A DNA stretch of 64,000 nt from Robiginitomaculum sp. (GCA_021776525.1 JAJFFT010000006.1:639592-703591), one strand, 5' to 3'; positions 44,096-52,458 are shown, numbered from the stretch's first letter. Numbers and translations: made by a program. Notes: generated from the sequence alone by a model not told the origin.

Positions 44096-44470
44096 ATGAC
44101 CGCACCCACATATGCCAATGACCTGGTTCTATCTTTCCCGTCCACAGACCTGAAACGCACTCGCGACTGGTATGAGCGCCACCTTGGCTTCATGTACAGA
44201 TTTACGGCAGAGGCTATCGGTTGGATGGAACTTCACTCGCATATGCAAGGTGTGCATCTGGGTTTTGCTTTAAACACAGAGCCCAAACCCGGCAATTGCG
44301 TGCCGGTCATTGGTGTGGTTGATCTGGACGATGCGCGTCAGACATTAGAGGACGCCGGGGTGTCCTTTGACGGTGATACAATTGTTATACCAGGCATGGT
44401 CAAGCTGGCCACGTTTTACGACCCGGACAATAATGCCCTGATGTTCGCACAGGATTTAAGCCAGAAATAA
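44096..44470 (+). CDS. VOC family protein
   Basis: A 124-residue VOC domain: NDLVLSFPSTDLKRTRDWYE, then LGFMYRF, CVPVIGVVDLDDARQTLEDA, and a C-terminal KLATFYDPDNNALMFAQ with the typical D-P-D-x-N block before the last metal-ligand position. The start is placed at the codon after AAGGAG (MTAPTYAND). It may be a small-molecule isomerase, dioxygenase-like or binding protein. It is divergent from the double winged-helix regulator and ends before a strong shared terminator. Confidence 0.88.
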   Translation: MTAPTYANDLVLSFPSTDLKRTRDWYERHLGFMYRFTAEAIGWMELHSHMQGVHLGFALNTEPKPGNCVPVIGVVDLDDARQTLEDAGVSFDGDTIVIPGMVKLATFYDPDNNALMFAQDLSQK

Positions 44471-44485
44471 AACAAGCTTTTAAAA

Positions 44486-44517
44486 AAAGGCGGGGCATGA
44501 AACCATGCCCCGCCTTT
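44486..44517. terminator. Bidirectional terminator between the VOC and diiron genes
   Basis: A perfect 14-bp stem (AAAGGCGGGGCATG with CATGCCCCGCCTTT) and a 4-base loop, with A- and T-rich flanks, between convergent genes. Confidence 0.93.
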
Positions 44518-44533
44518 AATGTTGCATGTCTGT

Positions 44534-45640
44534 TTACTCGGCGGCTGTTGCGTCTACGGCTTTGCTAATACCGCCCTTGGCGGCAACGGCACTGACATAG
44601 GCTTTGCGCGCATCAAAGTCCGCGGCAATGCGTTCATCATCGGCCTGCAAGGCATCGATATCAGTATCGGCAAAGTGCATCACGCCCATGTCTTCATAGG
44701 CAGCACGGATGCGCGGCCCCCACAGTCCAATGTCTTTAACAACTGGCACAATGCGTTGGAATAACAAGGTGCGGAACAACTTGTTGATTTCGCTGTTTTT
44801 GGTCAATTCGACACATTCTTCAACGGGCAAATCAAGCGCTTCATAAATTTCGCGGCCCTCGAAACGGTCGCGCATCAGATAGCAGGCTTCGACCAGAAAC
44901 TCTTCACGCTCATCGCGTTCTGCCTGAGTCAAATGCGGGTAATAATCCCGCAAGGTTAGGCGACCAAAAGCCACATGGCGCGCTTCGTCTTCCATCACAT
45001 AGGCATTGACCATTTGCGCCAGCGGATTTTGTGACACATCACGGATGGTGGCAAAGGCAGCCAGTGCCAGCCCCTCAATCACCACTTGCATGGCCAGATA
45101 GGTGATGTCCCAACGCGGATCGCGCAGGGCCTGATCGACCAGTTCCTGCAAAGGCTTGGTCATCGGGTAGCTGACTTCAAACTTTTTTAGAAGCTTTTGA
45201 TAGGCTTCGATATGGCGCGCTTCGTCCATGGTCTGGGTCGAGGCATAAAACTTGGCATCCATGTCTGGGACCTGGCCAACAATCTTGGCGGCACAAACCA
45301 GTGCGGCCTGCTCACCTTGCAAAAATTGCGAAATATTCCAAGCCTGTGAATGGCGGAGCAAATCAATTTGATCCTTCTTGCCCATCTTGTTCCAGATTGG
45401 TGTGCCGTGCAGTGCCATTGCTTCTTCAGGCAATTGCATGGGGTTCTCGGCATCAAGTTCTAATGACCAGTCAATGCGGTTTACCGCATCCCACTGCATG
45501 TCCTTGCCCTTTTGATAAAGGTGCATCATCTGTGTGCGCCCTTCGTCAAATTCCCAGTCAAAAATAACGTCATATTCCTGGGGCACGGTCCAGTGTGAAT
45601 CAATCTGTGGTACCGCATATAAATCGCGCAAAGAAGCCAT
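44534..45640 (-). CDS. Ferritin-like diiron protein (ribonucleotide reductase R2/AurF-like fold)
   Basis: The 368-residue helical protein carries two sets of diiron ligands. Glu in LQGEQAAL and the pair in MDEARHIEAY form the first; Glu in VVIEGLALAAF and the pair in EDEARHVAFG form the second. This E..EAxxH..E..EAxxH pattern marks the ferritin-like superfamily with R2-type spacing. It is too short and different to be a normal NrdB. Relatives include N-oxygenases and desaturase-like proteins; the substrate is unknown. A TetR-type palindrome lies 65 bp upstream of the start, next to the likely promoter. Cytoplasmic, single gene. Confidence 0.85.
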   Translation of the reverse strand: MASLRDLYAVPQIDSHWTVPQEYDVIFDWEFDEGRTQMMHLYQKGKDMQWDAVNRIDWSLELDAENPMQLPEEAMALHGTPIWNKMGKKDQIDLLRHSQAWNISQFLQGEQAALVCAAKIVGQVPDMDAKFYASTQTMDEARHIEAYQKLLKKFEVSYPMTKPLQELVDQALRDPRWDITYLAMQVVIEGLALAAFATIRDVSQNPLAQMVNAYVMEDEARHVAFGRLTLRDYYPHLTQAERDEREEFLVEACYLMRDRFEGREIYEALDLPVEECVELTKNSEINKLFRTLLFQRIVPVVKDIGLWGPRIRAAYEDMGVMHFADTDIDALQADDERIAADFDARKAYVSAVAAKGGISKAVDATAAE

Positions 45641-45955
45641 GTTTACTCTCTCCCATTGTGATCGTTTTCCGATCTATGGCGGGCTTATAACACAAGAAAA
45701 TATAAAAGTGAACAGCGTTCACTTTATTTTTTGCGTTAAATTTTGCCGGGGCTGGCGGCTGCTCTGTTAAGCGGCAGAGCGCGCTTAAATATCCAGCAAG
45801 TGATCATGAATATCGACGCCGACGGGGCTGGCTCTTGTGCGCCGCCCGGCTATTGACCAGAGCAAACAACACGAGCGGGGCCAACCCGCCATACGGAGGA
45901 AATTTCCAAAAAGCCGAATGGGCAGGCCGATGTTGGCCTTGGGCATCTAAACTGT
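45641..45955. other. Divergent intergenic region of 315 bp
   Basis: The left part holds the palindrome at 45705-45725 and a possible promoter for the diiron gene. The right part is GC-rich and presumably contains the promoter and leader of the TorF gene. No gene is seen. Confidence 0.5.
45705..45725. promoter_or_regulatory. TetR-type operator upstream of the diiron gene
   Basis: Perfect 9-bp arms, AAAGTGAAC and GTTCACTTT, separated by AGC. On the minus strand the right side of the palindrome supplies TTCACT, which with TATAAG 17 bp downstream (45690-45685) could form the promoter. The GTGAAC..GTTCAC symmetry resembles operators of TetR-family repressors of lipid genes such as DesT. No tetR gene is in the neighbourhood. 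Confidence 0.65.
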
Positions 45956-46666
45956 ATGGAGATTATCTTGACTGGTTTTTCGCGTTCTTTTTTTCGTTCC
46001 GCATTCTTGTGCGGTGTTGGGTTCTGCTTCTTGACGTCGGCCGTTATGGCGCAAGACATTGAAACCAGTGCCAATGTGAAGCTGTCTACAGATTATATTT
46101 ATCGTGGCGTTTCTCAAACGTCTGGTGGTCCGGCCATTTCGGGCGGGTTTGATGCGGCGGCTGGTTTGTTCTCGGCCGGGCTCTGGGCATCCAGCGTGGA
46201 CTTTGGCGATGATACCACAATGGAGCTGGATATATATGCCGATTATGCGCCGTCCTTTGCCGGGCTGGACTTTGATTTTGGCGTGCTGGCCTATCTTTAT
46301 CCAGACAGTCCCAAAGGGCAGAATTTTGTCGAGTTCCACGGGGGTGCCAGCAAGGATATTGGCCCTCTGACCCTTGGCGCATCATATGCGTTTTCGCCAG
46401 GTTTTTATGCCAATGCCGGCGATGCAGGCTATTTGGCACTGGATGCCAGCTGGACGATAAACGACACCTGGTCGATCAGCGGCGGTTACGGCTATCAGGA
46501 ATTTTATCAAGCGGCCAAGGGCGGTGATAGCTATTCGGATATCAATATCGGGGTGACGTTCAGCCTGAAAGGCTTTGATTTTGATCTGCGTTTCCATGAT
46601 GCGTTTGCGTTGGCCGGTGCCACGGGAGGTTCTGTTGTTGTGGCGTCGCTCTCGCGGTCTTTTTAG
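45956..46666 (+). CDS. TorF-family outer-membrane protein
   Basis: A 236-residue protein with a signal peptide (cleavage near VMAQ) and the TorF hallmark at the mature start: VKLSTDYIYRGVSQT, then FSAGLWASSVDF, an alternating beta-barrel pattern and the terminal Phe (SLSRSF). The ATG at 45956 has no ribosome site; a TTG at 45968 in the same frame lies 7 bp after GGAG and may be the true start, leaving a sound signal peptide. TorF proteins are widespread in Proteobacteria as putative porins with unknown cargo. Confidence 0.88.
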   Translation: MEIILTGFSRSFFRSAFLCGVGFCFLTSAVMAQDIETSANVKLSTDYIYRGVSQTSGGPAISGGFDAAAGLFSAGLWASSVDFGDDTTMELDIYADYAPSFAGLDFDFGVLAYLYPDSPKGQNFVEFHGGASKDIGPLTLGASYAFSPGFYANAGDAGYLALDASWTINDTWSISGGYGYQEFYQAAKGGDSYSDINIGVTFSLKGFDFDLRFHDAFALAGATGGSVVVASLSRSF

Positions 46667-46710
46667 GAGACGTTCTTGACCGGGCTTGCGTGTGTTGTCA
46701 CTCTTTATTC

Positions 46711-47193
46711 ATGACACATCCAAATGCCTATCCTTTGCAAGGCGGCTGCGCCTGTGGCGCCGTGCGCTACACGCTCATGTCGGCACCGCTGTTTACCCAT
46801 TGCTGCCATTGCACATGGTGCCAGCGCGAAACCGGCAGCGCCTTTGCACTTAACGCCATGGTGGAAGCCGACCGTCTGGTACTGACCAAGGGCGAGGCGC
46901 AAACCGTCCACACCCCGTCGGCCAGTGGCAAGGGGCAGGATATTGTGCGCTGCCCATCCTGCCGTGTGGCGCTATGGAGTCATTATCCGGGGGCTGGAAA
47001 GTCTGTGGCCTTTTTGCGCGTTGGTACGCTGGACGAAGGCCATGACATATCGCCGGACATTCATATCTTCACCTCGACCAAACAACCATGGATTGTTTTG
47101 GGCGAGGACGTACCGATAAAATCCGGCTATTATAATCGGGACGCATTGTGGCCCAAGGATGCTCTGGCACGCCATGCAGCACTTGGGTCATGA
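46711..47193 (+). CDS. GFA (glutathione-dependent formaldehyde-activating) family protein
   Basis: The start at 46711 (MTHPNAYPLQGG) is preferred to a GTG at 46690. The 160-residue protein has the zinc-binding cysteine pattern of the GFA/CENP-V fold: GGCACGAVRY, THCCHCTWCQRETGSAF and a later VRCPSCRVALW. Most such proteins are not proven formaldehyde enzymes; substrate unknown. It is translationally coupled to the ureohydrolase gene (ATGA overlap). Confidence 0.88.
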   Translation: MTHPNAYPLQGGCACGAVRYTLMSAPLFTHCCHCTWCQRETGSAFALNAMVEADRLVLTKGEAQTVHTPSASGKGQDIVRCPSCRVALWSHYPGAGKSVAFLRVGTLDEGHDISPDIHIFTSTKQPWIVLGEDVPIKSGYYNRDALWPKDALARHAALGS

Positions 47194-47999
47194 CGCATCC
47201 AGTACAGCTTTTGGGCCTGCCCACAGATTGTAATTCCTCGCATTTGCGTGGCCCTGCATTGGCTCCTGCGGCGATCCGAAAGGTGCTGCACAGCGGGATG
47301 AGTAATTGGTGTGCCGAGGACGGTACGGATCTTTCTGATCCGCGCGTTTTTTGTGATGCGGGTGATGTTAATCTCAAAGAAAACCCCGGTGATTTTGAAC
47401 GCATTGCCATGGCTTCAAAAGCAGCCTTTGAAAAAGGCCCGGCGGTGTTTTTGGGCGGGGATCATTTTGTCACATGGCCCTTGATTGATGGAGCGGTATG
47501 CGCCGGTCATCAGCCGCCGCATCTGGTCCATATTGACGCCCACCCCGACCTTTACCCCGACTTTGAGGGCAACCCCCACTCCCATGCCTCGCCTATGGCC
47601 CGGCTTATGGAAAATGGCCGCATTCAATCGCTGACCCAGATCGGCATTCGCACCATCAATGCTGTGCAAAAGGCGCAAATTGACAAGTATGCCGTGCGCG
47701 TCATTGCGCCTTCAGACCTGCCGGTTCTGGCTTCGCACCTGCCTAGCGGCCCAACATACCTGACCATTGATCTGGACGGGCTGGACCCGGCCTTTGCGCC
47801 GGGCGTTTCGCACCACGAACCGGGCGGCCTAAGCGTACGCGAAGTGCTCGGCATAATCCGCGCTTTGCCGGGGCCGCTTATTGGCGGTGATATTGTCGAG
47901 CTGAACCCGGACCGGGACCTGAACGACATGACCGCCGCCGTAGGGGCGAAATTGCTGAAAGAAATGGTCGCAAGGGTGTATGGGGATCAGGCGAGGTAG
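47190..47999 (+). CDS. Arginase/agmatinase-family ureohydrolase
   Basis: A 269-residue ureohydrolase with the three metal-binding motifs: GGDHFVTW, HIDAHPDL and TIDLDGLDPAFAPG. The end of the protein (IGGDIVELNPDRDLNDMTAA) is also typical. These residues bind the two-manganese site that hydrolyses guanidino compounds such as agmatine, arginine or guanidinobutyrate to urea and an amine. The substrate cannot be told from the visible motifs. The last 125 bp of the gene are repeated in degenerate form at 49165-49286, and an unknown gene lies between the two copies. Confidence 0.92.
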   Translation: MTHPVQLLGLPTDCNSSHLRGPALAPAAIRKVLHSGMSNWCAEDGTDLSDPRVFCDAGDVNLKENPGDFERIAMASKAAFEKGPAVFLGGDHFVTWPLIDGAVCAGHQPPHLVHIDAHPDLYPDFEGNPHSHASPMARLMENGRIQSLTQIGIRTINAVQKAQIDKYAVRVIAPSDLPVLASHLPSGPTYLTIDLDGLDPAFAPGVSHHEPGGLSVREVLGIIRALPGPLIGGDIVELNPDRDLNDMTAAVGAKLLKEMVARVYGDQAR

Positions 48000-48025
48000 C
48001 GATAAATTGACCCATTCGTGTTGGT

Positions 48026-48979
48026 ATGGGATCATCAAGCATGAAATGGCGTTATATTCCTATTCTGTCCATTGGTTTTGTTGTCCTCATTGGCCTTGGC
48101 TTTGTAATCCGGCACGATGCTCGCCAGATGCTGACTGACCCGATCTCTAGCAAAAGCCATACATTTACTGAACAAGAGCTTGAACGGGTGCGCGCCGCCG
48201 CCAAAAAAGGGGGGGGGTGGGATGGGAGTTGCGAAAACGCCTCTAAATGGTACGCAAAAGATCAGAAAAAAATAAGTTTAATTAATGCAGCAGCTTATGC
48301 AGGAAATGTCTTAGCCATATTGTGCCAGGCAAAAATGGCTGTGCATGACCCTGATCCAGACTCCATGGACAGTGCTTATGATGGTTATATTTGGGCGATT
48401 TTTCTGAACCCGGAATTGCCCGACGCAATCAAGCAGACACGAGCCATGTTTGAAACAATCATACCCTACCCCCGTATTCATGAAGAAAGCAGCATACAAT
48501 TGGTGCGAGAAAATCAGGCAAAATTTATTGCCGCCGGTACGGGTTTGTTTTGGAATGGCTCTACAGAAATGTTAAGAGAAGCTCTGAAGAAATTACCCTC
48601 GGAGGCGCAAACCCAACATGCGATTGCGCAACGTAAGCAAAAATTTGCCTATTGGGGGACACATTGCACAACGCTTGAGGGGCTGACCGAAACGGATAAT
48701 GTGAAACGATATGGTATCTACCGCACCCTTGAGCACCTTGCCAGAAAAGGTAATGTTGACGCTATGCTGTGTGCTGCCAGATTTTACAACACTCAACCGT
48801 CCGACAACCAGAACAAAGAATCCTATTACTGGTATTCCTTGGCGTTTTTATACGCTCCTGAAATTGCAGCTGATCTTGAGACAGAAAGGAAAGTGCGCGC
48901 TAAAAAAATGACACCGGAAGAAACGGCATATCAACAACAAAAAGCTGAAGAAGCATTTGAACTTAGACTCAGGCAATAA
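48026..48979 (+). CDS. Membrane-anchored protein of unknown function with an in-frame G9 tract
   Basis: A 317-residue product with one N-terminal membrane helix (about 10-28), then a soluble, helical part with spaced cysteines. Some segments, such as NVDAMLCAARFYNTQ followed by YYWYSLAFLYAPE, resemble degenerate Sel1 units. The start may be 48026 or 48041 (MKWRYIPILSIG); neither has a clear ribosome site. Bases 48203-48217 are A6 followed by G9 and encode KKGGG near residue 62. A one-base slip there would stop the protein early, so expression may be phase-variable. The gene lies between the intact ureohydrolase 3' end and its degenerate copy. Confidence 0.7.
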   Translation: MGSSSMKWRYIPILSIGFVVLIGLGFVIRHDARQMLTDPISSKSHTFTEQELERVRAAAKKGGGWDGSCENASKWYAKDQKKISLINAAAYAGNVLAILCQAKMAVHDPDPDSMDSAYDGYIWAIFLNPELPDAIKQTRAMFETIIPYPRIHEESSIQLVRENQAKFIAAGTGLFWNGSTEMLREALKKLPSEAQTQHAIAQRKQKFAYWGTHCTTLEGLTETDNVKRYGIYRTLEHLARKGNVDAMLCAARFYNTQPSDNQNKESYYWYSLAFLYAPEIAADLETERKVRAKKMTPEETAYQQQKAEEAFELRLRQ

Positions 48980-48994
48980 ACACCATTGCACACT

Positions 48995-49164
48995 CTAACA
49001 CCCAGGATGAAGGGACAAACGGTCATCACATTTACTGGAATCAAAATCTTGCAATAATCTGTCCAGATTATTTTCGTTAATCCGGCGTAGCCTTTGGTTT
49101 TTCTTTAGGTCAGCTTTACGCCTTTCAAGCAAGCTTTCCTTGCTTTCGATCTGTGCTTTGCCTA
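48995..49164 (-). pseudogene. Possible 3' remnant of a minus-strand gene
   Basis: Read on the minus strand, this segment is open and encodes about 56 residues of charged, helical sequence (KESLLERRKADLKKNQRLR) up to a stop codon. Upstream of 49165 the frame enters the ureohydrolase fragment in antisense, so any original 5' part has been lost at that junction. The composition looks coding-like, but there is no named homologue and chance cannot be excluded. Confidence 0.3.
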
Positions 49165-49286
49165 GGCCGCTTATTGGCGGTGATATTGTCGAGCTGAACC
49201 CGCACCGGGACATAAATGAAATGACCGCCGCCGTGGCGCTTAAGCTTCTCAAAGAAATGGTCGCAAGGGTGTATGGGGATCAGTGA
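49165..49286 (+). pseudogene. Duplicated, degenerate 3' end of the ureohydrolase gene
   Basis: The fragment matches 47873-47998 over its whole length without gaps at roughly 85-90 percent by eye. It still reads in frame: PLIGGDIVELNPHRDINEMT, then KLLKEMVARVYGDQ and a stop. It has no start or upstream part, so it is a gene remnant. With the intact copy it forms a direct repeat around a 1.2-kb segment. Either a tandem paralogue was mostly replaced, or an incoming segment brought its own copy of the gene end. Confidence 0.85.
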
Positions 49287-49313
49287 GGGGTAGGGTACGA
49301 ACGCATTAGAAAA

Positions 49314-50129
49314 TTATAACCCAATTGCTGTAAGAATTGGTGGTATAAGAGGTGTAAGTTGATTGGCTAATACCCCTCCTAAGCCCCCCTCGATAATGTT
49401 TTTCAAGCTTTTTATTGTCTCATTTATAATTATTTCAGAGGGTTCAGGTTTATTAAGTTGGAGTTTAATTGTCTCAATGTCAGTTTGGATATCAGTGAGT
49501 TTGTGGGTACTATCTTGGCTTATAAGTGACTGAAGTTTTGTTTCGAATTCCTGTATAGCTTTACTAAGTTCTGCGTGGTTTATTGGCGAACTCGATATGG
49601 TAAAAATACTGTGTGAACCTTGTTGAATGTGCCCATGCATTTGTTCAACGTTTAATGTATTATGGCTAACTGAGATACCATTAGGTTCTTTAGATTGCCT
49701 CAACCCTAATTCTACTTTCTTGCAGCGCATATTTGCGCGTTCGACAGCGTCATCCAATAATTTTAGTATATGTTGCGGGACCGAAAGGTGCTCAATGCTC
49801 ACATCGAGAGTTAGAACCGGTTGTGATGTAACATATTTTCGTTTTAATTGCTCAATTGCATTTCTAATAATGCAAACCATATCTGCTAACGGTAAATTTA
49901 GCTGACTAGAAAATTCTAAAGCTGTCGCGATTGTTTCATCAGAAAATTTATCAATACGGCTGGAAGCCAACCGGCCCATGGCTTTTATAGTTGCTCCAGA
50001 ACGCAAACACCCCTTGGCGCTATTTTTTGCCATGATAGATGAGAAACCCTGCTCAACATCTTTTAATGCTTGTGATTGAGAAAACGTAATCTGTTTCTTG
50101 AAATCATCAATTGTAGCTTTTGTTAACAT
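49314..50129 (-). CDS. Protein of unknown function, AT-rich
   Basis: The product has 271 residues from the ATG at 50129; an in-frame ATG at 50147 would add six. It is largely helical, with a central LTLDVSIEHLSVPQHILKLL region, a heptad-like segment (AIQEFETKLQSLISQ) and a hydrophobic, glycine-rich end (GGLGGVLANQLTPLIPPI). No signal peptide is seen. I recognise no domain. The base composition is clearly lower in GC than the ureohydrolase and ffh genes on either side, pointing to transfer. The end resembles C-terminal membrane-seeking helices, but a toxin or defence role would be speculation. Confidence 0.7.
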   Translation of the reverse strand: MLTKATIDDFKKQITFSQSQALKDVEQGFSSIMAKNSAKGCLRSGATIKAMGRLASSRIDKFSDETIATALEFSSQLNLPLADMVCIIRNAIEQLKRKYVTSQPVLTLDVSIEHLSVPQHILKLLDDAVERANMRCKKVELGLRQSKEPNGISVSHNTLNVEQMHGHIQQGSHSIFTISSSPINHAELSKAIQEFETKLQSLISQDSTHKLTDIQTDIETIKLQLNKPEPSEIIINETIKSLKNIIEGGLGGVLANQLTPLIPPILTAIGL

Positions 50130-50147
50130 GTGTTTGCCCGTTCCCAT

Positions 50148-50511
50148 ATTTCATATAGCTATACCCTCTTACTGTTTGTGATGTGGCGTTTGTACCCGTT
50201 TTGTTCAAGTGTTGGTGTAACTTATTCACAGTTCTAACGTCATCCCGGGCTTGATCCGGGATCCATAGTGACTCAACTGCTGGATACCGGCCTGCGCAGG
50301 TATGACGCCAAGAAGTTCTCACCCTACTCACCATTTGACTCATTCGCCCCACGCCTCTATACGCACGCATAAATCCGTACAGCGCTTCTGTACGCTTTAC
50401 CTGCACATCCGGTCTTGAGCCGGGGGAGGCAGGCGAGGCACCCCGCCCGGCGAAGGTTCGCTCAGCGGGGCGTTTGGCGTTGTGCATCATTTTGTAGCTC
50501 CAGGAGCACGC
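50148..50511. other. Intergenic region of 364 bp upstream of ffh
   Basis: Contains the composite repeat at 50238-50307 and a GC-rich stretch (50395-50475) with several inverted repeats, such as GCCGGGGG and CCCCGCCCGGC. A minus-strand open frame across it has no ribosome site or recognisable content. The ffh promoter should lie in the right half. Confidence 0.5.
50238..50307. repeat. Composite REP-like element, second copy
   Basis: Outer arms CGTCAT and ATGACG enclose two hairpins, ATCCCGG/CCGGGAT (50241-50262) and TACC..GGTA around GGCCTGCGCA (50285-50302). The design and length match the element at 3036-3107. Confidence 0.7.
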
Positions 50512-52002
50512 ATGTTTGAAGCCCTTAGCGATCGTCTTGGCGGCGTCTTTGATAAGCTGACTGGCCGTGGTGCCTTAAGCGAAAAAGACGTACGCGCGGC
50601 CATGCGCGAGGTGCGCGTGGCGCTGTTGGAAGCCGATGTTGCTCTGCCCGTCGTTAAAGACTTTATCGCACGCGTTCAAACCGAGGCCGTCGGCGACAAG
50701 GTTTTGCGTTCGGTGACGCCGGGCCAACAGGTGATCAAGATCGTTCATGACGGTTTGATCGACATGCTGGGCGGCGGCGAAGACACCGTCGCCATCAATC
50801 TTCATGCAGCCCCGCCGGTGGCCATTTTGATGGCTGGCCTGCAAGGCTCTGGTAAAACCACCACGGCGGCAAAAATCGCCCTGCGTTTGAAAACCCGCGA
50901 AAACAAAAAAGTGCTGTTGGCCAGCCTTGATACCCGCCGCCCGGCCGCTATGCAGCAGCTGGAACAGCTCTCCAAACAGGCCGATGTTGGCTTTTTGCCG
51001 ATTGTCGACGGCCAGACCGCCACCGATATTGCCGCGCGCGCCATGAATGCGGCGCGCCTTGGCGGCTATGATGTGGTTATTCTGGATACCGCTGGTCGTA
51101 CCTCGATTGATGAAGAGTTGATGGCAGAGGCCTCGGCCATTGCCAAAATCGCCAACCCCGCCGAAACCTTGCTGGTCGCCGATGCGCTGACCGGGCAGGA
51201 CGCGGTGGAAACGGCTGGTCGCTTTAACGATCGCCTGCCGCTGACTGGCCTTGTGCTGACCCGGATGGACGGTGATGCGCGGGGCGGTGCGGCGCTCTCC
51301 ATGCGCGCGGTAACTGGCTTGCCGGTCAAACTGCTGGGGGTTTCGGAAAAGCTCGACGGGCTGGATGTTTTTGACGCCAAGCGTATAGCCGGGCGCATTT
51401 TGGGTCAGGGCGATGTGGTGTCGCTGGTGGAAAAAGCCGCCGAAACGCTGGACGCTGAAAAAGCGCAGGCGATGGCCGCCAAAATGAAAAAAGGCGAGTT
51501 CGATCTGAACGATCTGGCCGAACAATTACAACAGCTTCAAAAAATGGGTGGCATGCAATCAATTTTGGGCATGTTGCCGGGCATGGGCAAAGTCAAAAAG
51601 CAAATGGCTGGCATGGACATGGACGATAGCGTGTTCAAGCATCAAGAGGCCATCATCTCCTCGATGACACGGGTTGAGCGCGCCAAACCGGCTTTGATCA
51701 AGGCATCGCGTAAAAAACGCATTGCCGCGGGGTCTGGCACCGGCGTACCGCAGGTCAATCAATTGCTGAAAATGCATAAGCAAATGGCCGGCATGATGAA
51801 GAAAATGGGCCGTGGCGGCCGCAAAGGCATGATGAGCGCTCTTGGTGGCATGGGCAGCGGGGGCATGCCACCCGGTATGGGCGGCATGGGTATGCCGCCT
51901 GCGGGTCTTGATCCCAACGCGTTAAAAGATTTGGGAGGTGGCGGCTTGCCGGGCCTTCCGGGGCCAACCGGCGGATTACCCGGCTTGCCCAAAAAGAAAT
52001 GA
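50512..52002 (+). CDS. ffh: Signal recognition particle protein Ffh
   Basis: The start at 50512 (MFEALSDRLGG) follows CCAGGAG. The 496-residue protein has the N-domain, the G-domain with GLQGSGKTTTAAK, DTRRPAAMQQL, DTAGR and TRMDGDARGG, and the methionine-rich M-domain (MLPGMGKVKKQMAGMDMDD, then SSMTRVERAKP). It binds signal sequences and 4.5S RNA and delivers ribosomes to FtsY. The C-terminal tail is an unusually long Gly-Met-Pro-rich stretch (GGMGSGGMPPGMGGMGMPPA), common in Alphaproteobacteria. First gene of the ribosomal/tRNA-modification cluster. Confidence 0.98.
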   Translation: MFEALSDRLGGVFDKLTGRGALSEKDVRAAMREVRVALLEADVALPVVKDFIARVQTEAVGDKVLRSVTPGQQVIKIVHDGLIDMLGGGEDTVAINLHAAPPVAILMAGLQGSGKTTTAAKIALRLKTRENKKVLLASLDTRRPAAMQQLEQLSKQADVGFLPIVDGQTATDIAARAMNAARLGGYDVVILDTAGRTSIDEELMAEASAIAKIANPAETLLVADALTGQDAVETAGRFNDRLPLTGLVLTRMDGDARGGAALSMRAVTGLPVKLLGVSEKLDGLDVFDAKRIAGRILGQGDVVSLVEKAAETLDAEKAQAMAAKMKKGEFDLNDLAEQLQQLQKMGGMQSILGMLPGMGKVKKQMAGMDMDDSVFKHQEAIISSMTRVERAKPALIKASRKKRIAAGSGTGVPQVNQLLKMHKQMAGMMKKMGRGGRKGMMSALGGMGSGGMPPGMGGMGMPPAGLDPNALKDLGGGGLPGLPGPTGGLPGLPKKK

Positions 52003-52044
52003 GTTTTGTGAATTAAAGAAATTGCCAAAATAAGGAATTGAAAA

Positions 52045-52449
52045 ATGGCTGTTAAAATTCGTCTGGCCCGTGGTGGGTCCAAGAAACGTCCCTATTACCG
52101 TATCGTCGTCGCCGATGTGCGCGCCCCGCGTGATGGCCGCTATATCGAAAAAATTGGTACGCATAATCCGCTTTTGCCCAAAGACCATGATGATCGGATC
52201 AAGATTGATCTGGAACGGGCCAAATATTGGCTGGATCAGGGCGCACAGCCAACCGATCGCGTTGCGCGTTTTCTGACCGCTGAAGGTCTGGTCAAATGGG
52301 AACATGGCAACAACCCAAATAAGGGCAAGCCACACGCCAAAGCGACAGAACGTGCTGAAGAAAAAGCCGAAAAAGCCGCTGCGCTAAAAGAAGCTGCTGA
52401 AGCACCCAAAGAAGAAGCTCCTGCTGAAGAAGCCAAAGCCGAAGACTAA
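52045..52449 (+). CDS. rpsP: 30S ribosomal protein S16
   Basis: The first 85 residues ([20 protein letters not shown], then [16 protein letters not shown]) are the S16 domain, which helps assemble the 30S subunit. The 134-residue product has a C-terminal extension rich in Ala, Glu and Lys (about 50 residues), a common feature of alphaproteobacterial S16. It lies 42 bp after ffh. Confidence 0.98.
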   Translation: MAVKIRLARGGSKKRPYYRIVVADVRAPRDGRYIEKIGTHNPLLPKDHDDRIKIDLERAKYWLDQGAQPTDRVARFLTAEGLVKWEHGNNPNKGKPHAKATERAEEKAEKAAALKEAAEAPKEEAPAEEAKAED

Positions 52450-52458
52450 ACACCTATT

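Noticed and set aside
48000..49286. Integrative element with att sites
   Set aside because: No integrase or mobility gene lies between the repeats; kept only as one of two explanations for the duplication.
50107..50490. Minus-strand open frame upstream of ffh
   Set aside because: It runs through the composite REP-like element and an intergenic GC-rich stretch; no family likeness.
50575..51525. A 316-codon minus-strand open frame
   Set aside because: It lies wholly antisense to ffh, is His- and Gly-rich as expected of an antisense GC-rich frame, and has no recognisable motif.
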